Assembly (NCBI GenBank): GCA_963802415.1
Contig: CAWDIH010000001.1
Span: 2,294,001 to 2,358,000 of the forward strand
Source: DATAES01 sp963802415
GTDB lineage: Bacteria > Actinomycetota > Acidimicrobiia > Acidimicrobiales > JACDCH01
Direction: 5' to 3'
DNA length: 64,000 nucleotides
Numbering within the stretch: the first letter of the stretch is position 1; each line of letters starts with the position of its first letter. The notes beneath the pieces are model-generated. The model searched no databases. It was given only the letters and a program-made list of their open reading frames with translations, and was not told the DNA's origin. Shown here piece after piece: positions 52,867-61,336 of the stretch. A program made the position numbers and the translations under genes.

Positions 52867-53377
52867 TGCCGGTGGTTGGTGCGGCGGCGGCTCCGGTGAC
52901 CTGGTCACCGGCGGGGGACAGTGCGTACCACAGGCCGCCGAACGCGTTCACGCCTTCACCCGTCGTCTGACCGGACTTGGTGTCCTTCACAAAGGTGTAC
53001 AGCGGATGTCCGTTGTAGGTGACCTGGGGGTCGCCGTCCGTGCGCTGGGTGGTTCCAAGCATCGAGGCGTCGACTCCGTTCCCGGCGGTCGGCTGGCCGG
53101 TCGCGCGGAGGGGCGGCCAGGCCACGGCGCACGAGCCGGTGCACGAGCTCGTCGTGCCGGAGTCCGCTTGGAACAGGTAGAGGGTGCGGCCCTGCGAATC
53201 GACCAGGATCGACCCGAGATTGGTGGACCCGGCGTCCACGGTCCCGCTCGATGAGGTCGAACCCGGCGACGTGGCCGCCGAGCTGCCGCCGCCGCTGCTA
53301 CCACAGGCGGCCAGGGCCAATGCCACGACGGGCACGGCGGCCACGCGAGCGAGTCCGGTGAGTGAGCGTTTGCGCAT
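52856..53377 (-). CDS. COG4315-type lipoprotein (intact paralogue)
   Basis: The 173-residue protein starts MRKRSLTGLARVAAVPVVAL with lipobox LALAACGSS (Cys about 27), then a Ser/Gly linker. Its secreted domain has LGSILVDSQGRTLYLFQADS, CTGSCAVAWPPLRA and VTYNGHPLYTFVKDTKSGQT. It is similar to the frameshifted lipoprotein at 30446-30947. It lies upstream of the small membrane protein, so the pair may be a lipoprotein-membrane module. Confidence 0.88.
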   Translation of the reverse strand: MRKRSLTGLARVAAVPVVALALAACGSSGGGSSAATSPGSTSSSGTVDAGSTNLGSILVDSQGRTLYLFQADSGTTSSCTGSCAVAWPPLRATGQPTAGNGVDASMLGTTQRTDGDPQVTYNGHPLYTFVKDTKSGQTTGEGVNAFGGLWYALSPAGDQVTGAAAAPTTGNGY

Positions 53378-53572
53378 GATGATCCATCCCTGGTGAGGAA
53401 GTTGAGGTGCCCCTTCAGGTTGACGGCGCGACGGGTCTGCTACCTCACACGCTTGAGTAGTGCGTGTTGGCTGGATCGCTCGAGCGAACCGAGCCCGTGA
53501 GTTCGGCCACCGCACACGACGCCGCTGGTGCGTGATTTGATGGCGGAGGTCGCGGGCAGTCGAGGAGGCGAT

Positions 53573-53924
53573 GTGGACGAGCAGCGGGCCCGGAGCTTGG
53601 TCCAGGCCGAGCGAGTCAGAGTGCGGGAGCTGCTTCAAGCCGCCGACGTGTCCGGCCGGTCGGATAGAGAGGCCGGCGGAGCCCACGATGGGTCGAGCGA
53701 CGCGGCTGAGGTGCTGGAAAGTCAGAACACAGACGACGCGCTGACAGCAGGTCTTCGGGACCGGCTCGCTGCCCTCGAGCGCGCTCGAAGCGCGACTCGA
53801 CGCAGGGTCGTACGGACGATCGATCCGGAGTGGTCAGCCGATCCCGGATGAGCGGCTGGAGGCGGACCCGGCGGCCGAGCTCACAGTCGAGGAGGCCGAG
53901 CAGTCCGAGGATCACCCGCGATAG
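53573..53924 (+). CDS. TraR/DksA-like protein without zinc cysteines, frameshifted near 53785
   Basis: The N-terminal coiled part reads DEQRARSLVQAERVRVRELL, then a D-D-A motif stretch (TDDALTAGLRDRLAALERA). The frame then changes, and the C-terminal part YGRSIRSGQPIPDERLEADP with AAELTVEEAE is the DksA/TraR ending; the usual CxxC zinc site is absent. Adding CG in GAGCGCGCTC restores the frame at about 117 residues. GTG 53573 follows GAGGAGG. It may bind RNA polymerase as a DksA-type factor. Confidence 0.75.
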
Positions 53925-54109
53925 TCCCACTCGGACGGCGGCGTGGCGCCCGGCGGGCCGACGCAACGGGCGCCAGCCGCTGAGGGCTCGCTGTCGTCGC
54001 GAAACACGAGTCCTTGTCCCTCTGGCGCACTACGCGCCCGCGTGAGGTGTTGAGGGTGGTGCCGTCCTCATGATGCACGCAACATCGCACTCGAAGGGAC
54101 GGTTGGAAC

Positions 54110-55078
54110 ATGCAAGAGGTTCGATTGGGAAGGACCGATCTGGTCGTATCGAAGATCGCTCTCGGGACATGGTCTTACGGCGGTGAGTGGGGGGCCGTTG
54201 ACGCCGATGCCGCGACGCGCACGATCACCGGTGCCGTCGATCTCGGGATCAACTTCTTCGATAGCGCGCAGGCGTACGGGTTCGGCGCAGCGGAGCAGAT
54301 CCTGGGCGACGCATTGTGGCCATGGCTGCGGCGCGACGAGGTCGTGATCGCGACCAAGGGGGGCCTGCGCCCAGAAGGCGGCGGGTTGGTGCGGGATACA
54401 AGTAAAGAGTGGCTACGTGAGGGTGTCGACGCGAGTCTGCGAAGCCTTCGCACGGACTACATCGACCTGTACCAGGTGCATTGGCCGGATGTGAGCACAC
54501 CGGCGGCCGAGACGGGCGCGGTGCTGCAGGAGCTTGTCGCCCAGGGGAAGATCCGCTACGTCGGCGTGTCCAACTACGACGTCGCCCAGCTCGCGGAGCT
54601 TCGACGTTTCGTCGCTGTCGACACCGTGCAGCCGCCGTACCACTTGTTCCGGCAGGACATCGAGATGGATCTGCTGCCGTACTGCGCCGAGCACGAGATC
54701 GGCGTGCTCGTCTACGGCGCTCTCGCGCACGGCCTTCTCACCGGCTCGATGACACCTGACACCACCTTCGCGGCCGATGATTGGCGCTCCCGCAGCCCCG
54801 ATTTTGCGGGGCAGACCTTCGCCGCAAATCTCGCGGTGATTGCAGATCTCGAGGTCTTCGCGGCAGAGCGAGATCTGTCGCTCCCCGAGCTCGCAGTCGC
54901 CTGGACGCTGGCGCATCCCGCGGTCGACGTGGCGCTCGTCGGTGCGCGGACCCCGGATCATCTTCGCGACAGCATCGCGGCCGCGGACGTCAAGCTCGAA
55001 GACGAGGATCTGTGGGAGATCGAGCGCATCGTGAGCTCGGCTGTTCCCGTCCACGGTCCGGCGCCGGAGGGAATGTGA
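54110..55078 (+). CDS. Aldo/keto reductase
   Basis: The 322-residue protein has MQEVRLGRTDLVVSKIALGT and the catalytic tetrad: Asp/Tyr in NFFDSAQAYGFGAAEQILG, Lys in VVIATKGGLR and His in LYQVHWPD. YVGVSNYDVAQLAEL and the C-terminal VALVGARTPDHLRDSIAAAD (NADP-binding) follow. It reduces carbonyls with NADPH; the substrate is unknown. Its stop overlaps the STAS gene start (TGATG). Confidence 0.95.
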   Translation: MQEVRLGRTDLVVSKIALGTWSYGGEWGAVDADAATRTITGAVDLGINFFDSAQAYGFGAAEQILGDALWPWLRRDEVVIATKGGLRPEGGGLVRDTSKEWLREGVDASLRSLRTDYIDLYQVHWPDVSTPAAETGAVLQELVAQGKIRYVGVSNYDVAQLAELRRFVAVDTVQPPYHLFRQDIEMDLLPYCAEHEIGVLVYGALAHGLLTGSMTPDTTFAADDWRSRSPDFAGQTFAANLAVIADLEVFAAERDLSLPELAVAWTLAHPAVDVALVGARTPDHLRDSIAAADVKLEDEDLWEIERIVSSAVPVHGPAPEGM

Positions 55079-55725
55079 TGGGGGACGGCGACTTTCACGT
55101 CACGGTGTTGGTGCAGGATCACAGCACCACACTTGTGTCGGTTCGCGGCGGCGTCGACGTCGCGACGTCGCCGTGGCTCCTGCGGTTGATCAGTGCGGTG
55201 CAGACGGAGAGCCGGCGTGCACGGACACACAGTCACGTCGTGGTCGACCTGTCTGGTGTGACGTTGCTCGATGCCAGCGGTCTCGGTGTGTTGGCGGCCG
55301 CGGCGCGGGCAGCAGACCGCAACGGCGACACGTTCGTGTTGCGAGATCCGAGTCCTCGGACCAAGCGGGTGCTCGACATCTCGCGACTGACTTCCGCGTT
55401 CCGCATCGAAGAGGGATGCTCAACTCGTGGTGACCGGGATGGTCGCCGTCAGCGACGTTCCCGATCCAGTCACGCTCGTGAGCTCGATCTGGCCGCCGAG
55501 GGCATCCACCCGGTCGCGCAGGCCGATGAGACCGGATCCGTGCGCGTACTCGGCGCCGCCGCAGCCGTCGTCGCGGATCGAGAGTTGCAGTCCGCCCGCG
55601 TCAACGCGGATGTCGACGTGCACGAAGGACGCGTCAGCGTGCTTCGCGGCATTCGTGAGGGCCTCCGAGACGATGTAGTAGGCGGCCACTTCGACTCGCT
55701 CGGGCAAGCGCCCCTTGGCGCGTAG
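55078..55725 (+). CDS. STAS-domain anti-sigma-factor antagonist-like protein, 3' end uncertain
   Basis: The first about 118 residues form a STAS domain: TLVSVRGGVDVATSPWLLRL, HSHVVVDLSGVTLLDASGLG (the Ser is the usual phosphorylation site) and KRVLDISRLTSAFRIEEGC. It fits SpoIIAA/RsbV-type antagonists. The frame then runs 100 codons antisense to the kinase gene with no sign of conservation, so the natural stop was probably lost by an indel near 55425. It is translationally coupled to the aldo/keto reductase. Confidence 0.7.
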   Translation: MGDGDFHVTVLVQDHSTTLVSVRGGVDVATSPWLLRLISAVQTESRRARTHSHVVVDLSGVTLLDASGLGVLAAAARAADRNGDTFVLRDPSPRTKRVLDISRLTSAFRIEEGCSTRGDRDGRRQRRSRSSHARELDLAAEGIHPVAQADETGSVRVLGAAAAVVADRELQSARVNADVDVHEGRVSVLRGIREGLRDDVVGGHFDSLGQAPLGA

Positions 55726-56945
55726 ATCGAGCTCGACCGGCACCGCAGAGCGACGAGCCAGGGTATTGATCGCCGGTCCGAGACCGCCCTTCGCAAGGAC
55801 TGCGGGATGAATGCCGCGGGCGATCTCCTGTAGGTCGTCCAGCGCCACGCCGAGGCCAAGAGAGACATCGGACAACCGCGACTTGAGCTCGGTCAGGTCC
55901 GGCGGAACCGCGTCCTCGGCGGTGCGGAGCTCCAGACCGAGTGACACCAGCCGTTGCTGGACGCCGTCGTGGAGATCACGTTCGATCCGTCGTCGACCGT
56001 CGTCGACCGTCGTCGACCGTCGTCGACCGTCGTCGACCGTCGTCGGCGGTGGAGACGACGCGAGCGCGCGAGGCCGCCAGCTCGGTGCGGATCTCTGCAT
56101 TCGCGATCGCCGTCGCCAGTAGATCGGTGAATCGGGCGAGACGTTCTTCCGTGTCGCGAGGAAGTGGTCGCTCGTGGATCGACACGACGATCATCACGCC
56201 CCACAGGCGTCCCGCCACGACGATCGGCGTACCGACGGCCGAGCCCGTGCCGATCGCGCGGGCCGCGGCCGCGATCTCCCCCGACGCATCCGCGAACCGG
56301 TCGATGCGGGCCGGGCGACCGGTTTTGGCCACGAGCGTGCTGAGATCTTGGCCGCCCAGCGCAAAGCGGCTGCCGGCCGGAAACTGATCGCCGGTCGGTG
56401 ACCAGCCGGCGACGACCGTGATGCTCCCCTCGGGCGAGTAGCAGTTCAGATGGGTGATGTCGACAGGGAGGCGTTGGCCGACTTCCTCGGCGATGGCGGC
56501 AAAGATCTCGTCCGGTGGCGCGGCGTGGGCCACCAGTGTCGCCACTCGCCTCAGTGCCGCCTGCTCGTCGACGAGCCCCGCGAGCTCGTCGACGAGGAAC
56601 GCAATGCCGACTCCGACGACAACGAACGTGATCAGGGCGGCGAAGTCGCCGTTCAGATCCACGCGCAGAACGCCATGTGGCGGAGCGAGCAAGAACGCTC
56701 CGGCCAGAACCGCTACCGCGACGCAGGCAATGGCTGGCCGGACACCGCCGAGGACTGAGGTGACGGCAACGGCGAGCAGGGTCAGGAGTTAGCGCGCCCG
56801 AAAGTCCGAGTGACGACCGCAACGGGAGTGATACCACCACGATCAGGGCCGGCGCACCCGATCCGATGATCCATGCCCACCTGGTTCGCCGGCGAGTGCG
56901 CTGCGCGGACGACCAGGCGACGACGAGACGCCGAAGGGCGCTCAC
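55420..56945 (-). CDS. Sensor histidine kinase (membrane-GAF-HisKA_3), out of frame through a 10-bp repeat
   Basis: N-terminal membrane segments (IIGSGAPALIVVVSLPL, then after a shift near 56790 TLLAVAVTSVLGGVRPAIAC) resemble the DUF4118 sensor of KdpD-type proteins. A GAF domain follows: VGQRLPVDITHLNCYSPEGS to GTGSAVGTPIVVAGRLWGVM. The transmitter has the HisKA_3 H-box IERDLHDGVQQRLVSLGLEL and an HATPase with YIVSEALTNAAKHADASFVH. Between GAF and H-box lies the GTCGTCGACC repeat (55987-56045), whose present copy number puts the halves in different frames. GTG 56945 lies 16 bp from the receiver gene. Confidence 0.82.
55987..56045. repeat. 10-bp coding tandem repeat, five units plus partials
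   Basis: Five exact units of CGTCGACCGT occupy 55991-56040, with partial units on both sides. On the kinase strand they encode TADDGRRR-STTVDDGRRR-type repeats. One unit alone would give the family sequence ADDGRRRIERDLHDG in frame. With n units the frame is kept only when n is 1, 4 or 7; n is 5 here, so the kinase is out of frame. The unit is not a multiple of three, so gain or loss of one unit switches the reading frame. Confidence 0.9.
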
Positions 56946-56961
56946 AACGCGGACGGTAGCC

Positions 56962-57345
56962 CTACTCGGTGCGTGCGTCGCCGATCGGGTGCAGCAGGTC
57001 CAAGATGGCTTGGGCCGAAAGCTGCGACTTGGGCAAGAAACCGACGGCTGGACTCGTCTCGATCAGTTCGACGAGATCCTGCGCTGGATATGCCGAGGTC
57101 AAGATCACAGGCGTCACCTCGCCTCTCCCTCCCTCGCTCAGCATCTCTGCGAGATCGAAGCCGCTTTCATCGCCGAGATCGACGTCGATGAGGCTGACAT
57201 CGGGCCGCATCTCCCGGGCAGCGACAAGGGCCTCCGCGATCGTCGAGGCGACCGCCACGACTTCGATGCCTTCGCTGGTCAGGAGGGACCACGCGGCAGC
57301 CAGGAAGTGGGCGTTGTCGTCGATGATCAGCAGGCTCAACGTCAT
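56962..57345 (-). CDS. Stand-alone receiver-domain response regulator
   Basis: The 127-residue protein is a CheY-like receiver only: LLIIDDNAHFLAAAWSLLTS (acidic pair), DVSLIDVDLGDESGFDLAEM (phospho-acceptor Asp), VILTSAYPAQ (Thr) and GFLPKSQ (Lys). No output domain is present. It is transcribed with the kinase 16 bp downstream and presumably accepts its phosphate, then signals by protein contact. Confidence 0.88.
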   Translation of the reverse strand: MTLSLLIIDDNAHFLAAAWSLLTSEGIEVVAVASTIAEALVAAREMRPDVSLIDVDLGDESGFDLAEMLSEGGRGEVTPVILTSAYPAQDLVELIETSPAVGFLPKSQLSAQAILDLLHPIGDARTE

Positions 57346-57348
57346 AGT

Positions 57349-57367
57349 CCTCGCCACGATGGCGAGG
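57349..57367. promoter_or_regulatory. Inverted repeat upstream of the receiver gene
   Basis: CCTCGCCA-CGA-TGGCGAGG is a perfect 8-bp inverted repeat three bases upstream of the receiver start codon. It could be an operator or a leader hairpin that hides the ribosome site. Confidence 0.5.
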
Positions 57368-57481
57368 CCCTGGTCGATTGGCATTGCAGGTAGCCGGAAT
57401 CGCTGGGGACCGCTGGCCGGAAGACGAAACACCCTGCTTGCAGCGCAGACGGGCAACGGCAGCCGGCGCGAGTTTTGCAGC

Positions 57482-58660
57482 ATGACTCTCGTCATGGACA
57501 CCCTCCGGCCACAACCGCTCGAGCTGCGGGGCGCGTTGGCCACGCTCGTCGACGGACACGAGGACACCGTCCCGGTACGCGAAGAGATCGGCGCCTCATG
57601 GCAAAGGTCAGCGGCCACGGGGCTACGACCGGATCGTTTGGATGTTCCATTCGACCCGGAGTTCGAAGGTGACGGGTTGCTCGCTCGCAGTGGCCGTCCG
57701 GTGCTCGATCAGCTCGCGGCCGAGCTTTCGGACGCACGGGTGGGGGTGCTGCTCACGGATGATCGAGGCCATGTCGTCGATCGGCGAGTTGCCGACGCGA
57801 ACCTCAACGCCCGGCTCGATCGGATCCTGCTTGCGCCCGGGTTCGTCTACGGCGAGGACGTGGTCGGCACCAACGGCATCGGCACCGCGTTGGCACTTCG
57901 AGCGCCCACAATGGTCAGAGGCGACGAGCACTTCTCTGACGCGCTGACAGGGATGGCCTGCGCAGGGGCGCCGATCTTCGATCTTCGCTCAGCGCATCTG
58001 CTCGGTGTGATCGACCTGACGTCATTGACCCTGAACGCGAGTCCCCTCATGCTGCCGCTGGCGATCCGCGCAGCACGGGAGATCGAACAACAGATCCTCG
58101 ATGACGCCGGTCTGTCCGAACGACTGGTTCTCCATCGGTTTCTTCAGCGGCGAAGCGGCGCCAAGGGTCCGCTCGTCTTCCTCAGCGCGCGCACCATGAT
58201 CGCCAACGCGGCTGCGAGCCGATTCGTCCACGCGGATGACGAGAGGCTGCTACGGGACCATGCGCGTCGTGCGGAGAGCGGACCGACCGCGCGCCCCGGT
58301 CCTGTCGTGCTCTCCAGCGGGACCACGGTGACCGTCGAACAAGAAGCGTTGGTGGACGGCGGACAGTGTGTCGGAAGCCTGCTGCGACTCAAGCCGACCA
58401 ACGACCGCACCGCGCCATCCAGAACACTCGACGGTCACCCGGCGTTTGGCTGGGAGAGCCTCACGGACACCGAGCACACAATTATCGAACTCGTCGCGCA
58501 GGGTCTCACCAACCGCGAGGCCGGTGAGCGCGTCTTCCTCTCGCATCACACGGTCGGGTTTCACCTGCGGTCGGTCTTCGCCAAGCTCGGTGTGAGTTCG
58601 AGAGTCGAGCTCACGCGAGTAGCCCTGGAGCACGGGGTGCACCGCGACCACGACGGGTGA
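57482..58660 (+). CDS. GAF-LuxR transcription regulator (AcoR-like sensor part)
   Basis: The 392-residue protein has an N-terminal AcoR-like sensory region (VREEIGASWQRSAATGLRPD, then GVLLTDDRGHVVDRRVADAN, and a GAF-like segment YGEDVVGTNGIGTALALRAP). It ends in a LuxR helix-turn-helix with LTDTEHTIIELVAQGLTNRE and HHTVGFHLRSVFAKLG. There is no AAA+ domain, so it does not act with sigma-54. It is divergent from the receiver gene. Confidence 0.9.
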   Translation: MTLVMDTLRPQPLELRGALATLVDGHEDTVPVREEIGASWQRSAATGLRPDRLDVPFDPEFEGDGLLARSGRPVLDQLAAELSDARVGVLLTDDRGHVVDRRVADANLNARLDRILLAPGFVYGEDVVGTNGIGTALALRAPTMVRGDEHFSDALTGMACAGAPIFDLRSAHLLGVIDLTSLTLNASPLMLPLAIRAAREIEQQILDDAGLSERLVLHRFLQRRSGAKGPLVFLSARTMIANAAASRFVHADDERLLRDHARRAESGPTARPGPVVLSSGTTVTVEQEALVDGGQCVGSLLRLKPTNDRTAPSRTLDGHPAFGWESLTDTEHTIIELVAQGLTNREAGERVFLSHHTVGFHLRSVFAKLGVSSRVELTRVALEHGVHRDHDG

Positions 58661-58705
58661 GCCCTTGTCGCCGTCGCGACAGCTCCTTTCGTCGATACTC
58701 ATGGG

Positions 58706-59371
58706 GTGCCGGAGCGACAAGGCGCCACCACTGTCGTGCTCGCGGATGACGATGTTCTCCTGCGCCAGGGACTGGCGAGCCTGCTCGACCGTTCCGGGTT
58801 CGAGGTCGTCGGACAAGCAGGAGACGGGGTCGAGCTGCTGACGTGTGTGCAATCGGCCAAACCGCGGCTCGCGATCATCGACATCCGGATGCCACCGACG
58901 CACACCACCGAGGGTCTCGAGGCGGCGAAGGTCATCCGTCGGGAGCTGCCTGCCACGGCGATCGTTCTGTTGTCCGCACATGTCGACGTCGACGAAGCGA
59001 TGGGATTTCTGACCGGCGGAGACTCCGTCGGGTATCTCCTCAAGAGCCGCGTGACGGATGTCGCGGAGTTCATTGCAACCCTTGATCGAATCACGTCGGG
59101 CGAATCAGTGGTCGACCCGTCGTTGGTGCAGGAGCTCGTGATGGCGCGCCGCCGCAAGGATCCGCTCGACGTCTTGTCGCCTCGAGAGCGCGAGGTGCTC
59201 ACGCTGATGGCCGAGGGAGCGTCGAACGCCGGCATCGCGCGTCGGATCTTCGTGTCCGAGGGCACCGTCGAGAAGCACGTCGGCAGCATCCTCACGAAGC
59301 TCGACCTGCCGGCGAGTGAAACGGAACATCGGCGAGTGCTCGCTGTGCTCAGGTTCCTAGAGTCCCGGTAG
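58706..59371 (+). CDS. NarL-type response regulator
   Basis: The 221-residue regulator has a receiver (VVLADDDVLLRQGLASLLDR, with phospho-acceptor Asp in LAIIDIRMPPT, T/S in IVLLSAH, Lys in YLLKSRV) and a LuxR helix-turn-helix (LSPREREVLTLMAEGASNAG, VSEGTVEKHVGSILTKLDLP). GTG 58706 starts it. It follows the GAF-LuxR gene by 45 bp, so the two are likely cotranscribed. It could be the real partner of the kinase at 55-57 kb. Confidence 0.92.
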   Translation: MPERQGATTVVLADDDVLLRQGLASLLDRSGFEVVGQAGDGVELLTCVQSAKPRLAIIDIRMPPTHTTEGLEAAKVIRRELPATAIVLLSAHVDVDEAMGFLTGGDSVGYLLKSRVTDVAEFIATLDRITSGESVVDPSLVQELVMARRRKDPLDVLSPREREVLTLMAEGASNAGIARRIFVSEGTVEKHVGSILTKLDLPASETEHRRVLAVLRFLESR

Positions 59372-59487
59372 CCAACGGCTCGCTACTCGGTCGCGATGCG
59401 CTGCGCGATCGAGTTGGGCTCCGAGGGCGCGGTCGACCGGCGTAGTGATGACGTCGCGGCTCATCGGGAGGTCACGCCGCCGTGGAG

Positions 59488-60150
59488 CTATTGGGCCAAC
59501 GATTTCGCAGTTGTGAGCATCTGGTCGAGTTCGGCGTTGGATTCGAGGCGGTACTCGACGCCGCCTTCTATCCACAGCATCACGTTGTCTGCGGCCACCG
59601 TGCGGTGGGGGGTGGTGAGAACGTGGTCGCCGTGGACGAACACCGCGCCTTCGCCGAGTTCGAAGACGGGTTCGATCGCGTCGACTTCGTCGAGCAGCTT
59701 CCGCATACGACTGTCCGCGGTATCGATCGTGGGCAGGATCCACAGTGTCGTCGGTCCCGGATTCCAAACCAGCAGTACGCCGCCTTCGGGTGGAAGCGCG
59801 ATGAGATCGGGTGGGCCGAGGTCGGTTTCGGGTAACCGCTGGCCGATCACGGCCTCGGCTTGCGCCTGCTGCACTGTCGGCGCGTTCTCCGTGACGGGCG
59901 GCAGACCCGCGGGATCCGAGCCCGCTGAGTCGCCGCGTTCGAAGTCGATCGACCGGAAGCTGAGCAATTCGACGACGTCGGCCGCCGCGTCGCGAACGGG
60001 ACTGATCGTCATCGACGCAAGGACCACGACACCAGCGGCGGCGACGGCCCGCAGTCGCGATCGCCGCGGCTTCTCGAGGGAGATCACAACACGATCCGCG
60101 AGATCGGTCAGTACGACTTCGAGGCGGTCGTCCGACATGATGTCAGTCAT
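59488..60150 (-). CDS. Membrane anti-sigma factor-like protein
   Basis: The 220-residue protein has a short cytoplasmic N-terminus (MTDIMSDDRLEVVLTDLADR), one membrane helix near residues 34-52 (VAAAGVVVLASMTISPV) and an extracellular domain with PPDLIALPPEGGVLLVWNPG and AVFVHGDHVLTT. Its gene overlaps the ECF sigma stop (ATGACTGA), the classic sigma/anti-sigma layout. No zinc-binding anti-sigma motif is seen. Confidence 0.78.
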   Translation of the reverse strand: MTDIMSDDRLEVVLTDLADRVVISLEKPRRSRLRAVAAAGVVVLASMTISPVRDAAADVVELLSFRSIDFERGDSAGSDPAGLPPVTENAPTVQQAQAEAVIGQRLPETDLGPPDLIALPPEGGVLLVWNPGPTTLWILPTIDTADSRMRKLLDEVDAIEPVFELGEGAVFVHGDHVLTTPHRTVAADNVMLWIEGGVEYRLESNAELDQMLTTAKSLAQ

Positions 60151-60721
60151 CTCGCGTCATCTCCTCTCGTAGTCGCGCTTTGGCGCGAGCGAGGCGCGAC
60201 TTCACGGTTCCCGCCGCGCACTCGAGGACTTCGGCCATCTCGCGCTCCGACAGCTGCTCGAAATACCTCAACCCGATGACGAGTCGGTCCCCAGCGTCGA
60301 GCATGTTCAACGCGTCGAGAACCTGCTGGCGTTCGAACGCCGTCACAGTCGCGTCCTCGGCCGATACCACTGTGTCGCGTGCCGAGGCGCACGACGCGCG
60401 CGCGACCAAGTTGGCGCGTCGCCCTTTCGATCGGCGGTCATTGCGGGCCGTGTTCGCGACGATCCGTAGCAGCCAGGGCCGGAACCTCCGACCGGGTTCG
60501 AATCGGCCCAGCGCGCGCCACGCTCGCTCGGTCGCGTCCGAGACGACGTCGTCCGCACCCTCCGCGGTGCCGAGCACGACGGTGGCGACGCGAAGCGCGT
60601 TCGTGCGGTAGCGGAGCACGAGATCGCCGTACGCGTCCGCGTCGCCGGCCCGTGCCCGCTCGATCAGGTGATTTTCGAGATCGTGGATCGAAGCGTCGTG
60701 TCTCATGGCTGCGAGATGCAT
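60143..60721 (-). CDS. ECF RNA polymerase sigma factor
   Basis: The 192-residue protein has region 2 (DAYGDLVLRYRTNALRVATV, GADDVVSDATERAWRALGRF and RRFRPWLLRIVANTARNDRR) and region 4 (LDAGDRLVIGLRYFEQLSER and VLECAAGTVKSRLARAKARL). ATG 60721 has GGGAG 7 bases upstream; ATG 60706 is another possible start. It lies between the lipoprotein and the anti-sigma gene in one operon. Confidence 0.93.
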   Translation of the reverse strand: MHLAAMRHDASIHDLENHLIERARAGDADAYGDLVLRYRTNALRVATVVLGTAEGADDVVSDATERAWRALGRFEPGRRFRPWLLRIVANTARNDRRSKGRRANLVARASCASARDTVVSAEDATVTAFERQQVLDALNMLDAGDRLVIGLRYFEQLSEREMAEVLECAAGTVKSRLARAKARLREEMTRDD

Positions 60722-60725
60722 GCTC

Positions 60726-61265
60726 CTACTCCCGACACCTCGTCTGCGCTTCGTTCCACAGTGCCTCGACCTGTGCGTGCAGCTCCTCGTGGGGAGTTTC
60801 GTCGTGATTGCGGAGGAGCGCATGGGTGCGGGGGAGTGGCGACCCACGGTAGTGCTCAGAGGCGCAGCGCGCCTCGGTCCCGGTCAGCCCCGCGGCGATG
60901 AAGTTCTCGACATCTCGACTCGTGAAGTCGAGGCACATGTCGAACGCGCTGTAGACGCGGTCGCCTTCGAAATCGGTCATCGGCGGGACGGTGAGCTCAG
61001 GCGCGGTCTCCGCATCACCGTCGTAGCCGAGCTTGCCGAGTCGTTCGACACCGACCGCCTCGACCACGATCTCAGCAACGCATCGTGCGTCGGCAGGCTC
61101 GACCTCGGCGGCTCACGCGTTGGCCAGGACGTCGGAGGCGACGACATCGATCGCTCGTACTACTCCGTCGTCCGTATTGCTGCCGGACTCGGAGCTGGAA
61201 GCGTCTCCGGCACCACACGCCGCCAGCGCTGCGCAGAGCCCCACCACGAGTGCGAGTCGTCTCAC
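60726..61265 (-). CDS. Putative lipoprotein with an in-frame stop
   Basis: From GTG 61265 the frame reads VRRLALVVGLCAALAACGAG, a lipoprotein signal with the lipobox Cys at 17, up to VVASDVLANA. A TGA follows at 61113-61115. The same frame then continues AAEVEPADARCVAEIVVEAV and on to VENFIAAGLTGTEARCASEH and a normal stop at 60726, for 179 codons in all. A CGA codon at the TGA place would repair it. It is 4 bp from the sigma factor gene, suggesting a cell-envelope input to that system. Confidence 0.65.
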
Positions 61266-61336
61266 ATCGCGTCTTACACCGCCGAGCCGATGGAGGTTCC
61301 GTGGAACCAGCCCACTGAGTGCGGTGTAAGAAGCGA

